Translations under genes and position numbers: made by a program
Part shown: positions 54,501 through 64,000 of the stretch, piece after piece
How positions within the stretch are numbered: the first letter of the stretch is position 1
How the letters are laid out: every line of letters begins with the position of its first letter
Notes under the pieces: model-generated
The model's database searches: none
Seen by the model: the letters and a program-made list of their open reading frames with translations, nothing else
What the model was told of the DNA's origin: nothing
DNA from: Okapia johnstoni
Lineage: Eukaryota; Chordata; Mammalia; Artiodactyla; Giraffidae
Length of the DNA: 64,000 nucleotides
Reading direction: 5' to 3'
Assembly: GCA_024291935.2 (NCBI GenBank)
Contig: JAGTYA010000026.1
Coordinates: forward strand, 5,932,001 to 5,996,000

Positions 54501-57500
54501 AGAGCCAGGAGAGGCTTGGACCCGCTGGAGGGGCGGCGGGGCCCCGCTGGGCGTGTGTCCCGGGGGGCGAGGAACCCGGAGAAGCGGCCCGGTCTCCCTG
54601 AGACTCTCGGGGGGTTGGGGAGGACGTGCCTGCCGGGGTGGTAGGGGAAGGAGGCAGGGGACTGAACCAGCGGACGAGGGTGTTTGTGCTGCCCTGGATT
54701 TCTGAATGGGTGTCTAAGCGTGTGGAAACCCGGGAGTGTGTCAAAGGGATCTGGTGCAGACGGGCTCAGGTATGGGTCTGAGGCGGCTGTGTTAACTCTG
54801 GCACACATAGGCCCGAGTGTTTCTTCTGGGGGACACAGTGTTCTGTGTACCTGTGGATGTTGTGGACACCTGGTAAAGTTAACACTCTGGTGGTCGGCTT
54901 TGCACGTGGTTTTTTTCCTAGCTGCCCCGTTTTCACATCTTCCCCCTTTTATGCTACCTATGAGCCAAAATGGCCTCACCCTCGTGTGTCTGGCATGAGG
55001 GCAGACTCCCTGGCTCCAGTCATGGCTGGTGATCCAGGCGGTCCCCGGCTCCCGCAGGGCCTGTGGATCCTGAGAGGAGGCCCACAGAGCGTCAGGCCAT
55101 CTGAGCACTTGTTAGGACCCTGAGGTTGTCCCAGGTCCGGGTCGGAGGTTAGAAAGACAGGAGCACACATGGGTGTGTCGCTGTGTTTTATGGGTGAGGT
55201 GCATAGGAATGTGAGATTAAGGGGTGAGTCTTTTTGGTTTCTGAGATGCTGGTGCTAAGGAAAGACAAGTGACTCTTCAGCCCTGGCCACTTGGGTTGGG
55301 TCCTTGCACTGGGCTTCTCTGGGAGGAACACGAGGAAATCCCAGTGGCCAGAGCAACTTCCAATGGGCTGAGCCTCTTCCCTCACTTTGTCATCTGTATT
55401 TTTTTCTTTTTTTTTACTGGAAGAAATTAATTTATAGATTAATTTATAGTCAATATTACCATAAATAATGAGGCAAGGCAAGAGTAGAATGTCCTCATAT
55501 ACTGAAACCCAGGCTATAAAAATGTCAGGCCCAAGGCTTAATGCTCTTGTCCAGTTCAACATGCCTTTGTAAACGTCTCCAGTGTGTCAGGGTCAGTGGC
55601 TTTCTCTATGTCATTTATAATAATTTCAATTTTTATTTTTCTGGGAAATGTAACAGCATCCCGTCTCTCAGCAGCAGCTCCCCCTATGGACAGGTGGTGG
55701 GCATCTCGACACTTTTTGTGAGATTGGCACTGAACTCTGCCTGGCTTTCCTCTGCCCCACCCTGTCTTTCCCGGGTTCACTTTTTACCTGTTTCCAACTT
55801 CCACAATGATGTATTCCCTCTTGACTTTGGAATGTTGGTGTCCTGGGACACGATCCCCTTGCAACCAGTTGAATGAACCAGCCCGGAAATAGAGGAGCCT
55901 GTCTTTTGTTTAAATTATCCCAGGAGGGCAAGCTGACTCAGGAGGCCTGCAGGCTCTATAATGTCACATCCTTCTAATGACCACTTGGAAGAGCTGCTGC
56001 TGTAATTTAAGTCCATACCCTCTCCTTTGCCCACTACCAAAGGGCAACAGCCATAGCTCCTGCTGGACTGACCTGAGCAACTCTTACTCTTTCCTTCAGG
56101 TTAGATCATGTCTGAATAACAGTAACTCATCCAGGAGCCATTTTGTGCAGCATCTTACACATGGTGTCTCAGTCAGCACTGTGACTTGTTGAAAGAGAAA
56201 GTAATGTGCCCATTTTACAGATGAGGAAAGTGAGGCCTTGATGGATGAAACAACAGCGTTTCACCACTGTTACACAGCAGAGCGCTGATCCTAGGCCTTC
56301 CCTGCATGTCCCCTGCTGTAATTTCTTTCATCCTTCCTTCTCAAAGCCTGTTTTCTGTCTCTCTGTCTCTCATTTTTGTTCTTGACCCTGCTCATGAACT
56401 CATTCCAATTTATTTCCCGACTTTTCAAGTTGTGGGTTTTCCCCTCGGCCATCTTCCTTCCCTTCCTCCTCCCCAGACCTCACTTCCCCAACCCCACCAA
56501 CTGGTGTTTAGAAGCAGGCGCGGTTCTTGAAGGGCAGAAATGACTCCATGTTGCCGCCGTAGATGAGCGAGAAGCCGTGCAGAAGAAAACCTTCACCAAG
56601 TGGGTCAACTCACACCTGGCCCGGGTGACGTGCCGGGTGGGAGACCTGTACAGCGACCTCCGGGATGGACGGAACCTCCTGAGGCTCCTCGAGGTGCTCT
56701 CAGGGGAGACACTGGTGAGCTGGGGTCACCAGGGAGGAGGCGGCCTGAGAGACAGTGGCCAGGAGGACAGGCCCTGGGGGTGGCCCTGAGCGGGAGGAGT
56801 GACAGCACGGAGCAGAAAGCAGTGGCCGCCCTCTGTTCAGAGGATGGTTTCAGTTTGAGAGGCTTTGCTGCGTGGATTAAACCAGGAACATTGCTTCATG
56901 GAGACAGGAACAGTGGCCCCATTGAAAACATTTTTTTTCCGCCACTCACTCTGGGTGCAATTAATTCCCTTGGGAATCTTAATCTGCCCCAAGCCTCATC
57001 TGCAACTCAGCTTTAGCTTACCCGGGTGGTGCCTGTGTTCCTGAGGGAGGTCATGGGGAAGCCGTAGGAAGCAGGGCCCCGGGAAAGCTAGGACGGAAGG
57101 AGGAGGAGAAGGAGGCCCACAGGCGCATGGCTTTGTGTCCCCTCCCTCCACAGCCAAAGCCCACGAAGGGCCGCATGCGGATCCACTGCCTGGAGAACGT
57201 GGACAAGGCGCTGCAGTTCCTGAAGGAGCAAAAAGTGCACTTGGAAAACATGGGCTCGCATGACATCGTGGACGGGAACCACCGCCTGACCCTCGGGCTG
57301 GTGTGGACTATCATCCTCCGATTCCAGGTACCCGCACGGTGTCACCCGGCGTGTGCCCTGCACACCGGTGCAGCAGTCCCCATGGTCACTGCACACACGG
57401 AGGGCCCAAAGCCTCACACACTGGGGCAGGGGACCCTCATCATTAAATAGGACAGAGGCCAGTGTGGGTGTTGTCAAACTGCTATGGCAAACTCCCTGTG

Positions 57501-60500
57501 GCCTGGTCTGCTAGAGGACCACATTTGGGGGCACAAAGGACTGGAAATTTTACAGATAGATACTTCACCACAGAGGGTCTTAGAACTGCATCTGGGGTCT
57601 GGTCACCGGTCCACTCCTCTACCTCAAACTCTGCTCGCCTCCCTCAAAACAACAGCCACCCTGCTCCTTCTTATCCAGTCCAGGGTCCAGTGCCATTACA
57701 GCTTTCCTGATTGCCCTGCTTACACCCCGGGTGTAGCTCCCCTGCTCATTCCAGCCCTAAGCAGAGCTCCATCAGCTTCACCTTTGAAGCCCAGCTCTCA
57801 GGAAATGTTCACTTCTCCACCTGCCATTTCCCTGGCAATAGGGACCAGCTTCCTTGCCTTCAAGGCACTTCCTCTTCTGAATTCCCACCCCTTTCTTCTG
57901 CCTCAAATCCTTTTAACCTGGAGTTCTGTGGTCATTAGTCCAAGAAGAAAGGCCCCAGGCTCTATCTCAAGGCCCCTAATTGAGGAGTCTAAGGAGCAGC
58001 TTAAGAGCATCTCTGATAACTCCAGGACATCTCTGATAACTCTGAGCATCTCTGATAACTCCAGGAGCCCCTGTTCAGGAAGTGAGGGCGTTCTTTCCTT
58101 CCTCCCCTCTTAGATCCAAGACATAAGTGTGGAGACAGAGGACAACAAGGAGAAGAAGTCAGCCAAAGATGCCTTGCTGCTCTGGTGCCAGATGAAGACC
58201 GCTGGGTGAGGCTGCCAAAGAGCATGGCCTTGGAGGGCTGGATGCACCAAGACTGTGCAGTAGGAAGGAAGGATGAGGGCCCAGGAACCATGAGCTGCAG
58301 ATCCCTCCTTGAGGCCTACTCACTATGTATCCTGGCCTCTGTTTATAGGTACCCCAATGTCAACGTGCACAACTTCACCACCAGCTGGAGAGATGGGCTG
58401 GCCTTCAATGCCATCGTGCATAAACACCGGTGAGAAGACGGGGGTTGGCCAGCCTGTCTGAGCTGCTGGATGGGTTGATGACCCAGGGGCCCGTACACAC
58501 ACGTAGACAAAGCAGTGAGACAAGCTGAGCTCCATGGCAGTCAGGAGGCGTGAATGTTTAGAGAAGAGCCCAGAATGTGGGGGCACTTCCTGCACAGAGG
58601 GCTTGCAATGGGAAGTCGAGGTGGGGAGGTGCAGTGGGGGTTGGGGGGCTTGGGAACTTAGGGATCAAGATGGGGTGGCTTTCCTTTTTCTCTTTAGGCT
58701 CTCACGTGTCCTTGATTCCTTCTCTATTTCCTCCCCACCCAGGCCAGACCTGCTGGATTTTGAGTCCCTGAAGAAGTGTAATGCACACTACAATCTGCAG
58801 AATGCTTTCAATCTGGCTGAGAAGGAGTTGGGACTTACAAAGCTGCTGGATCCTGAAGGTGGGGCAGAGCTATGTGAAAGAGCAGCTGTGGGCTAGAGAC
58901 AGAAGGTGGATGACGGATGCCAGGAGCTGAGGGCGGGGAGAACAGAAGTCACTGGCAGTGGTTTACCTGGTTTCTTTGGGGGGTGATGGAAATGTTCTGG
59001 AATTAGATCACGGTGATGGTTGCACAACCCTGTGAATATACAAAAATCCACAGAACAGTATACTTTAAAAGGGTGAATTTTATGGCATGAAAATTCTATT
59101 TCAGTGTAGGAAGAAAGGCAGCCCCGTGTGGGGTATGGTTCTATCCCAGCCCTCCACGAAGCAGCTCTGTGACACAGAGCTGGTCGCTTGGCCTCTCTGT
59201 GGCTCAGTTTCCTCACCTCTAAAATGAGAAGATTTTAAAAAAAAATAAAAGGACTTCCCTGGCAGTCCAGCAGTTAAGACTCCATACTCCCAATGCAAGG
59301 GGCATGAAGAACTAAGATCCTGCAATGCCGCATGAGGTGGCCAAAACATTAATCTTAGTCTACAAGGTCTCTGAGGGCCCCAAAATTCTAGGGTTCTAAA
59401 TTAAGCTCTGTGACTGTGAGATCTCACCAAGCACTGGCCTTATGGTCAGCTGACCCTGCTGGTTGGTCCCTATGGTTCTGATCTAATGCCCATGAGACTG
59501 GCATTGTGCTTGCGTGCTAAGCCACTTCAGTTGTGTCCGACTCTTTGCGATACTATGGACTGTAGCCCACCAGGCTCTTCTGTCCATGGGATTCTCCGGG
59601 CAAGAATACTGGACTGGGTTGCCATTTCCTCCTCCAGGGGATCTTCCTGACCCAGGGATCGAACCCACGTCTCTTACATCTCCTACATCTGCAGGCATGT
59701 TCTTTACCACTAGCGCCACCTACTTGACATGCTCTAACTAACTTAATTCTCACAACACCTCCCCTTTGAAATCAGTTTCATCATTACGCTCCATTTATGG
59801 AAGAAAAGACAGGGTTCTGTAAAAGTTATGTGACTCCCCCAAGGTCACACTGCTGGAGGAGCTGAGATTTGAATTCAGGCAGCCTGGCTCTAGAGCCTGT
59901 TTCCTCAGCTGCCTCCCTGGGAGACCAGAGAGCAGTCTTAGTACAGAAAAGAGCAGGACAGAAGGGCCAAGTGACTTCCTTGCTGGAAATGCTCCTTCTG
60001 AAGTTCCCTGGGCAGATTTGGGGCTTGGTTGTTTTCTCCCTGTTTTCCATCCCACCAGTAGCCCCTTTTACCATGCCCTCTTAGTCCAAAATGACAAATA
60101 TCAGCTTAACGATGATCGAAGCAGGCCAAACCCAAGGTTCCTTGGAGAGCATTTGAGAAGCATAGCAGTGATAAAGCATGTGTAAGTAAAGCCTCGTGTC
60201 CCGCGACTTTCTGAGATGATTTCCCCAGCTCCCGCCTGCCTGTGGGTTGGCCAAGGTAGTCAGGAGGGCTTCTGGTCTCATAGTCTTCCCTGGAGGTAGG
60301 ATACAATCCGGCCTAATTAAGAGAACCTGGGGATTTCAAGTCATAGTCAGCCTTGGTGTCCTCGAGGTAGAAGTTAGTGTGGCTTGAAGGACACTCACCT
60401 CCTGGGCCCACAACTGAACTTTGAGATTGGGGTCAGAAATAGCCATGCCTGGGAGCTTCCCTGGCGGTTCGGTGGTTAAGGTTCTCTTCTTCCACTGCAA

Positions 60501-63500
60501 GGGGTGAGGGATCAATCCCTGATCAGGGAAGCTCCACATGCTGTGAGGTACAGCCAAAAAAAAAATTTTTTTAATTAAAAAAGAAGAAGAAATAGCCATG
60601 CCTGTGTCCTGAGATGGCCCTGAGAACTGGCCTCTGTCCCTGTTCCAAGGGCTCCCTGGGTCCATCCCTCTGGACATCCCAGTTTACGAGGCTTCATTCA
60701 TACCTTCTGTCTTGGTGCCCCTAAACTGGATGACTTCTTGGACATTTTTCCAGCCCATGATCCATCCCCAAATGGGAATGCTGTTTTTTTTCTTGTTTCT
60801 TGTCTCTCTTCCTCCAAGCAACTCCTTTTGGTCTCCATTGGGAAACCTGGCTAAAAGCCTTTTTGGGCGTCTGGGTTTTATTCTCTGCTTATTTCTTGGA
60901 GAAAAAAAAAAAAAGTTAGCTTTTCATGCCCTTTTAGTCCAAATGGTTAATCTGTTATTTTTCCTCTGAAGGGAGCTGGAGAGATAACCTCGTGGGGCCA
61001 TGAGGGGATTAAGTGATTGGGATTGGGACTGGAGTAAGTGATTCAGATTGTGGGCCTACTTCTGGGAGGCAGGATTCTAATCTCTGCCTGACCTGAGTGG
61101 TCATTTTTCTCAGATGTGAATGTGGACCAACCAGATGAGAAATCAATTATTACCTATGTGGCTACTTACTACCACTACTTCTCCAAGATGAAAGCCCTGG
61201 CCGTGGAAGGCAAAAGAATTGGCAAGGTACACTCCAGCACAGGGTTGGTGGGCATACAGGCCAGAAGAGGCCTGGCCTGGGGTCCTGCACCCCTGAAGCA
61301 GGAGCAAGGGAGGACTGGGCCAATGACCCCACATCACGGTCTCGCAGGTGCTGGACCACGCCATGGAGGCAGAGCGCCTGGTGGAGAAGTATGAATCCCT
61401 GGCCTCTGAGCTGCTCCAGTGGATCGAGCAGACCATCGTGACCCTCAATGACCGGCAGCTGGCCAACTCCCTGAGCGGAGTCCAGAACCAGCTCCAGTCC
61501 TTCAATTCCTACCGCACCGTGGAGAAGCCACCCAAGTAGGTGTCCCTGGGCCTCACCCAGCCTTGGCTGGCCTACCCTGAGCTGTGCTCACACACAAGAA
61601 ACCTGCATTAGGGAGGCCTTTGGGGAGGGAAATTTGGCAGCACAGAAATTCAGTGGATGCTCATTCCCCCAGCTCAGAGTGCCAGCAGCAGCGCCAAAGC
61701 AATTAAAAAAAAAAAATTATCGATTACAAGAAATCACGCTGTGGAAATGATTGCTGTAGTACATAGAGCTGGTGCAGTCCGCTCAGATAAGATTGCAGAT
61801 AAGATTGGTCTGGGTGTTGCAGCAACCCAGTCCTAGCTTAAGGACGGGGCATTGGACTGACAGGAGGTCACTGCTGGCAACACAGGTGTGTGGCTTGTCA
61901 CTTGCACGTTGCACTGGTTCTTACCATATATGTATTTTAGCAGTTGACTGTTGAAGTGTGGCTTGGCTGTTGGGCGATTCTACACAGAACATGCTAAAAC
62001 TTCTATTTTTTATCTGTGACCTCTTTCGGAGTTAATGTGTTTCGACTCCAAAACTACTATTATTCCAGAAACACCCGTTTTCTGTGCTTTCCGGAGAATG
62101 ATTTGAGGTGTGCCCTTTGACCCAGAAAGTCCTCTTTTGGGCATTAAACAAAGATGTAGCTTCAAGGATGTTCACAAAAGTGACCTTTGCAAAAGAAAAT
62201 TAGGTCATGGGACAGCCACTGAAAACAATATTGAAGAAATGTGTTTATTGACCTGAAAAGACGTTCATGAAACATAAGTGTTAGAAGACAGTTATTTGGG
62301 GACAGCAGAGAGCAAAGGGTTAAGCGTCCAAGGTTCACAGTACCTGAGTTCAAATCTTAGCTCTGCCATCTAGCCCTGGTGAGCATTGGGCATCTTATTT
62401 AGCCCATCTGTGCCTCGGTTTTCTCATCGGGAAGATGAGGGTTATGAGAGCATGTAGTGAGAACTAAACGAGTTAATGTGTGCAAAGCCCTGAAAGCAGG
62501 GCCTGGCGGTCAGTGAATAAGTCCCCAGCAAACGTTCAGTTCAGTCATGGTTCTAATATGATCCCATCTGCAGACTTGCATGCCCAAGGGTGACGATGGT
62601 CGTGTCTGTGTAGTTTTCAGTTGTTTTAAAATTAGGTGCTTGGGATTTCCCTGGTGGTCCTAGGACTTCGCACTCCCAATGCTGGGGGCCTGGTTCTATC
62701 CTGGGTCGGGGAACTGGATCCCACAAGGCACAACTAAGGGTTCGAATACTGCAGCTAAAGAACTGGAGTCCGGTTAATTTTAACTAATTAAAATAAATTC
62801 TTAAAAAATAATAAATAAAATTAGGTTCTTTTTAAACGAGGATTTTGCCAGGATTTTCTGGCTTTCCCGCAAAGCTTTTACGAGAAGAAAAGCAACACGA
62901 GATACTTCAGTTTGAAACATAGAGACCCCGGGCCCCTCAAGGGCTTTGCCTCTGACCTGCCGCGGCCTCCTGGCTCAGGTTCACCGAGAAAGGGAACTTG
63001 GAAGTGCTGCTCTTCACCATCCAGAGCAAGCTGCGGGCCAACAACCAGAAGGTCTACACGCCCCGCGAGGGCCGGCTCATCTCCGACATCAACAAGGTCC
63101 ACAGCCTCCCTTCTGTGTCCCGGGCAACCCACCCTCAGCCCCAGCCCCTCCTGTCCCTGCCTGAACCCCTCAGCCTGGCTGCACCCCTGCCCCCTGCCCA
63201 TCCCAAGGCAGGAGTAACTCCCAAGACCTCTCCCGGGTCCCGCACATCCTCCCCTCCACCTCCGACTGTCTCTCCATGCAAATTATATCCCAGTCCCTTA
63301 TCTTGCTCAGCACGTCCCCAGCTCTCTGGCTCTACTTTTATTTCATTGTTTTTTTTTTTTTTTCACAAACAACATAAGATTAACAGAAGTAACAGTGTTC
63401 ACCCCCTAGACCCACCACCGCAGACAAGTCCAGCGATTTCCACTCGTCCCCACCCCCCTCCCGTGTTTGTCCACAGCAGACGTGGTTCTCACATGGCTCC

Positions 63501-63853
63501 ATGGCACTGCCGCTGCCCGCCGGCTCCTCACACTTCCCTGCACAGGCATCTGATCGCGTTCCACAGACCCACTAGACCGAGCTGCCCCGGGACCCACCCT
63601 GCACCCCCGCCCCCCCCCCCAGCCCGTGAGCCCTCCCCACCCTCACTTGCCGAGCCCTGGCCCCTGGCGCTAATCTGGTCTCCACCTCGCGCAGGCCTGG
63701 GAGCGGCTCGAGAAAGCTGAGCACGAGCGCGAGCTGGCCCTGCGCACAGAGCTCATCCGCCAGGAGAAGCTGGAGCAGCTGGCCGCCCGCTTCGACCGCA
63801 AGGCCGCCATGCGGGAGACCTGGCTCAGCGAGAACCAGCGCCTGGTGTCCCAG
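51373..63853 (+). CDS. SPTBN2: SPTBN2 (beta-III spectrin), exons 2-11, residues 1-450
   Basis: Beta-III spectrin pairs with alpha spectrin under the plasma membrane, is abundant in Purkinje cells and stabilises membrane proteins such as the glutamate transporter EAAT4. Dominant and recessive mutations cause spinocerebellar ataxia (SCA5 and related forms). Ten coding exons join in phase to exactly 450 codons, starting [20 protein letters not shown] and ending [13 protein letters not shown]1 lies at about residues 57-161 and CH2 at about 176-281, forming the actin-binding domain; the first spectrin repeat follows from about 303. Numbering matches human as I remember it: Leu253, the residue changed in SCA5 L253P, is codon 58843-58845 (CTG). 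The full protein is about 2,390 residues, so more than 80% lies beyond the right edge. No frameshift or stop was seen. Confidence 0.97.
51530..53117. other. SPTBN2 intron 2, first part, nothing assigned
   Basis: Pyrimidine-rich at 51840-52060. No exon or repeat recognised; long minus-strand ORFs here have no family signature. Confidence 0.45.
53118..53292 (+). repeat. CHR-type SINE with short duplication
   Basis: GGCTTCCCTGGTGGTCCAGT, an internal repeat of CTCCCAAGGG(G)GAGA, TTTGATTCCTCATCAGGGAA and a short TATATATATA tail. Confidence 0.83.
53640..54620 (+). promoter_or_regulatory. Intragenic CpG island, alternative SPTBN2 promoter
   Basis: A third CpG island, inside SPTBN2 intron 2 and 2.1 kb after the canonical ATG exon. 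It surrounds the alternative first exon at 54078-54255, so it most likely drives the alternative transcript. Confidence 0.72.
54078..54255 (+). CDS. SPTBN2: Alternative first coding exon of SPTBN2 (59 codons)
   Basis: The ATG at 54078 (CACCATGA) opens a 59-codon frame, [20 protein letters not shown] through [18 protein letters not shown], plus one base. The donor is CAAG|GTGGGC with GT at 54256-54257. The phase equals that of exon 2, so it joins exon 3 to give [14 protein letters not shown]. The short isoform of the paralogue SPTBN1 has an alternative N-terminus ending in the same LEGRFKQLQ before the same DEREAVQ junction. The exon lies in its own CpG island. The frame is also open upstream to an ATG at 53691, so a start up to 129 codons earlier cannot be excluded. 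Transcription is inferred, not shown. Confidence 0.78.
54621..56562. other. SPTBN2 intron before exon 3
   Basis: No further exon found. At about 56190-56300, CCATTTTACAGATGAGGAAA is a MIR/L2-like piece. The distal pyrimidine tract (56440-56500) precedes the weak exon 3 acceptor. Confidence 0.5.
56563..56714 (+). CDS. SPTBN2: SPTBN2 exon 3 (start of CH1)
   Basis: The exon completes Asp53 and encodes [20 protein letters not shown] through [10 protein letters not shown] (residues 53-103), the first helices of CH1. The donor is CACTG|GTGAGC. The acceptor GCCGCCGTAG is weak: no pyrimidine tract lies next to it, the nearest being at about 56440-56500, and other AGs lie in between. Residue 102 is Thr where I recall Ile in human; this position varies among beta spectrins. 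Confidence 0.95.
57154..57327 (+). CDS. SPTBN2: SPTBN2 exon 4 (CH1)
   Basis: The acceptor is CCCTCCCTCCACAG. The 58 codons (residues 104-161) run from [20 protein letters not shown] to [11 protein letters not shown], the conserved core and C-terminal helix of CH1. The donor is TTCCAG|GTACCC. Phase 0 at both ends. Confidence 0.97.
58005..58066 (+). repeat. Three-copy 19-20 bp tandem repeat
   Basis: CATCTCTGATAACTC begins at 58008, 58028 and 58047, with CCAGGA or TGAG linkers. It ends about 48 bp before exon 5, inside intron 4. Confidence 0.92.
58114..58205 (+). CDS. SPTBN2: SPTBN2 exon 5 (CH1-CH2 linker, start of CH2)
   Basis: The acceptor is CCTCCCCTCTTAG. It encodes [20 protein letters not shown] through [10 protein letters not shown] (residues 162-191) plus two bases of Gly192. 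The donor is GCTGG|GTGAGG. It carries the inter-CH linker and the first CH2 helix. A three-copy short tandem repeat sits about 50 bp upstream, in intron 4. Confidence 0.97.
58349..58429 (+). CDS. SPTBN2: SPTBN2 exon 6 (CH2)
   Basis: The acceptor TGTTTATAG lies at 58347-58348. It encodes the end of Gly192, then [20 protein letters not shown] and AIVHKH, plus two bases of Arg219. The donor is CACCG|GTGAGA. This is the conserved actin-binding CH2 segment with the NFTTSWRDG motif. Confidence 0.97.
58743..58858 (+). CDS. SPTBN2: SPTBN2 exon 7 (CH2, includes Leu253)
   Basis: The acceptor is CCTCCCCACCCAG. Residues 219-257 read [20 protein letters not shown], then [19 protein letters not shown]. 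The donor is GAAG|GTGGGG. Leu253 is encoded at 58843-58845; its replacement by Pro causes human SCA5 by raising actin affinity. The wild-type residue is present. Confidence 0.97.
59250..59346 (+). repeat. CHR-type SINE, shortened
   Basis: GGACTTCCCTGGCAGTCCAG and AACTAAGATCCTGCAATGCC. Confidence 0.82.
59508..59725 (-). repeat. Bov-tA SINE in intron 7
   Basis: GCTAAGCCACTTCAGTTGTG, the antisense core, and CACTAGCGCCACCT. Confidence 0.9.
59740..59905 (+). repeat. MIR/L2-like ancient repeat
   Basis: AACTTAATTCTCACAACACC and CCCCAAGGTCACACTGCTGG. Confidence 0.6.
60453..60592 (+). repeat. CHR-type SINE in intron 7
   Basis: GGAGCTTCCCTGGCGGTTCG, GATCAATCCCTGATCAGGGA and GGTACAGCCAAAAAAAAAAT. Confidence 0.88.
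61114..61226 (+). CDS. SPTBN2: SPTBN2 exon 8 (end of CH2)
   Basis: The acceptor is TTTTTCTCAG. Residues 258-295 read [20 protein letters not shown] then [18 protein letters not shown], the last CH2 helices and exit from the actin-binding domain. The donor is GGCAAG|GTACAC. The preceding intron (2.25 kb) holds two CHR SINEs, one Bov-tA SINE and a MIR-like fragment. Confidence 0.97.
61348..61535 (+). CDS. SPTBN2: SPTBN2 exon 9 (first spectrin repeat)
   Basis: The acceptor is GGTCTCGCAG. Residues 296-357 run from [20 protein letters not shown] to [14 protein letters not shown], the partial first spectrin repeat used for alpha/beta contacts. The donor is CCCAA|GTAGGT, splitting Lys358. Confidence 0.97.
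61536..62329. other. SPTBN2 intron 9, first part
   Basis: A-run at 61706-61719. No exon or clear repeat. Confidence 0.45.
62330..62530 (+). repeat. MIR SINE in intron 9
   Basis: TACCTGAGTTCAAATCTTAG, GTGCCTCGGTTTTCTCATCG and AAAGCAGGGCCTGGCGGTCA. Confidence 0.75.
62640..62822 (+). repeat. CHR-type SINE in intron 9
   Basis: TTGGGATTTCCCTGGTGGTC, TGGTTCTATCCTGGGTCGGG and an A-rich AATAAATTC tail. Confidence 0.85.
62979..63096 (+). CDS. SPTBN2: SPTBN2 exon 10 (spectrin repeat 1)
   Basis: The acceptor is CTCCTGGCTCAG. It completes Lys358 and encodes [20 protein letters not shown] through [12 protein letters not shown] (to residue 397). The donor is AACAAG|GTCCAC. A long ORF running past the donor into intron 10 is a reading-frame shadow, not protein. 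Confidence 0.97.
63097..63694. other. SPTBN2 intron 10, pyrimidine-rich
   Basis: C- and T-rich over most of its length, with a T-run at 63348-63363 and a C-run at 63610-63621. No repeat or exon recognised. The long open frame through it reflects composition. Confidence 0.5.
63695..63853 (+). CDS. SPTBN2: SPTBN2 exon 11 (spectrin repeat 1), last exon in window
   Basis: The acceptor is CACCTCGCGCAG. The 53 codons (residues 398-450) run from [20 protein letters not shown] to [14 protein letters not shown], a charged coiled-coil helix typical of beta-spectrin repeats. The donor is CCCAG|GTAGGA. The next exon should begin with the DNFG-like sequence seen in other beta spectrins and lies beyond 64000. 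Confidence 0.96.
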
Positions 63854-64000
63854 GTAGGATGCAGGGGGCTCCTGGCCCGCCCAGGCAGGTCTGGAGACAC
63901 GGGGAGTGAGAGAGACAGAGGTGGATAAGGAGCCCTGCAGCGGGGAGAGCTAATGAAACAAGAACTCCACAGCTCAGACAAGCAGACCAAGAACCCGCGG

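Noticed and set aside
62998..63720. 240-codon ORF at 63 kb as one exon
   Set aside because: It reads through the exon 10 donor at 63097 into pyrimidine-rich intron; beta-spectrin homology stops at DINK and resumes at 63695.
1..64000. CRISPR arrays, bacterial operons, integrons or phage
   Set aside because: No evenly spaced direct repeats with unique spacers and no prokaryotic gene structure. The window is mammalian.

Overview
The window is nuclear DNA of a ruminant, most likely a bovid. The evidence is the repeat load: BovB (RTE-type) LINE pieces on both strands, very many Bov-tA/Bov-A2 SINEs, CHR-type tRNA-Glu SINEs, a young bovine-style L1 with a poly(A) tail, and a solo retroviral LTR, on top of older mammalian MIR, MaLR, Tigger, hAT and mariner copies. 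Genes are split by introns and there is no sign of bacterial organisation. Most long ORFs are repeat sequence or CpG-island reading frames, not genes.

Two protein-coding genes lie head to head. On the minus strand, 1 to about 26.4 kb holds the 5' part of TOP6BL (C11orf80), the TOPOVIB-like partner of SPO11 in meiotic double-strand break formation. Three short coding exons can be read: 26395-26366, 23841-23700 and 14578-14525. They join in phase into a 75-codon N-terminus and start in a CpG island at about 25.7-26.9 kb. On the plus strand, 44.2 kb to the right edge holds the 5' part of SPTBN2 (beta-III spectrin). A CpG island with a probable noncoding exon 1 ends at 44816. The start-codon exon is 51351-51529, and nine further coding exons run to 63853. 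Together they give residues 1-450: the actin-binding CH1-CH2 pair and the beginning of the spectrin repeats. The gene continues beyond the window. The pair matches the human 11q13.2 arrangement SPTBN2-C11orf80, inverted.

The most interesting feature is a third CpG island at about 53.6-54.6 kb, inside SPTBN2 intron 2. It carries an alternative first coding exon (54078-54255). That exon ends in LEGRFKQLQ followed by a phase-1 donor, which splices in frame to exon 3. This copies the design of the short SPTBN1 isoform, whose N-terminus ends in the same nine residues. It predicts a beta-III spectrin with 59 different N-terminal residues replacing the usual 52.

Layout: 1-14.5 kb is repeat-rich TOP6BL intron. 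14.5-26.4 kb holds TOP6BL exons 3 to 1, with a BovB split by a solo LTR, a SINE-broken mariner and a near-perfect 92-bp inverted repeat. 27-44 kb is the interval between the two CpG islands, with an L1 insertion bounded by target-site duplications, BovB pieces and SINEs. 44-64 kb is SPTBN2. No functional RNA gene, CRISPR array or intact mobile element was found. Repeat family names and edges come from recognition by eye and are approximate.
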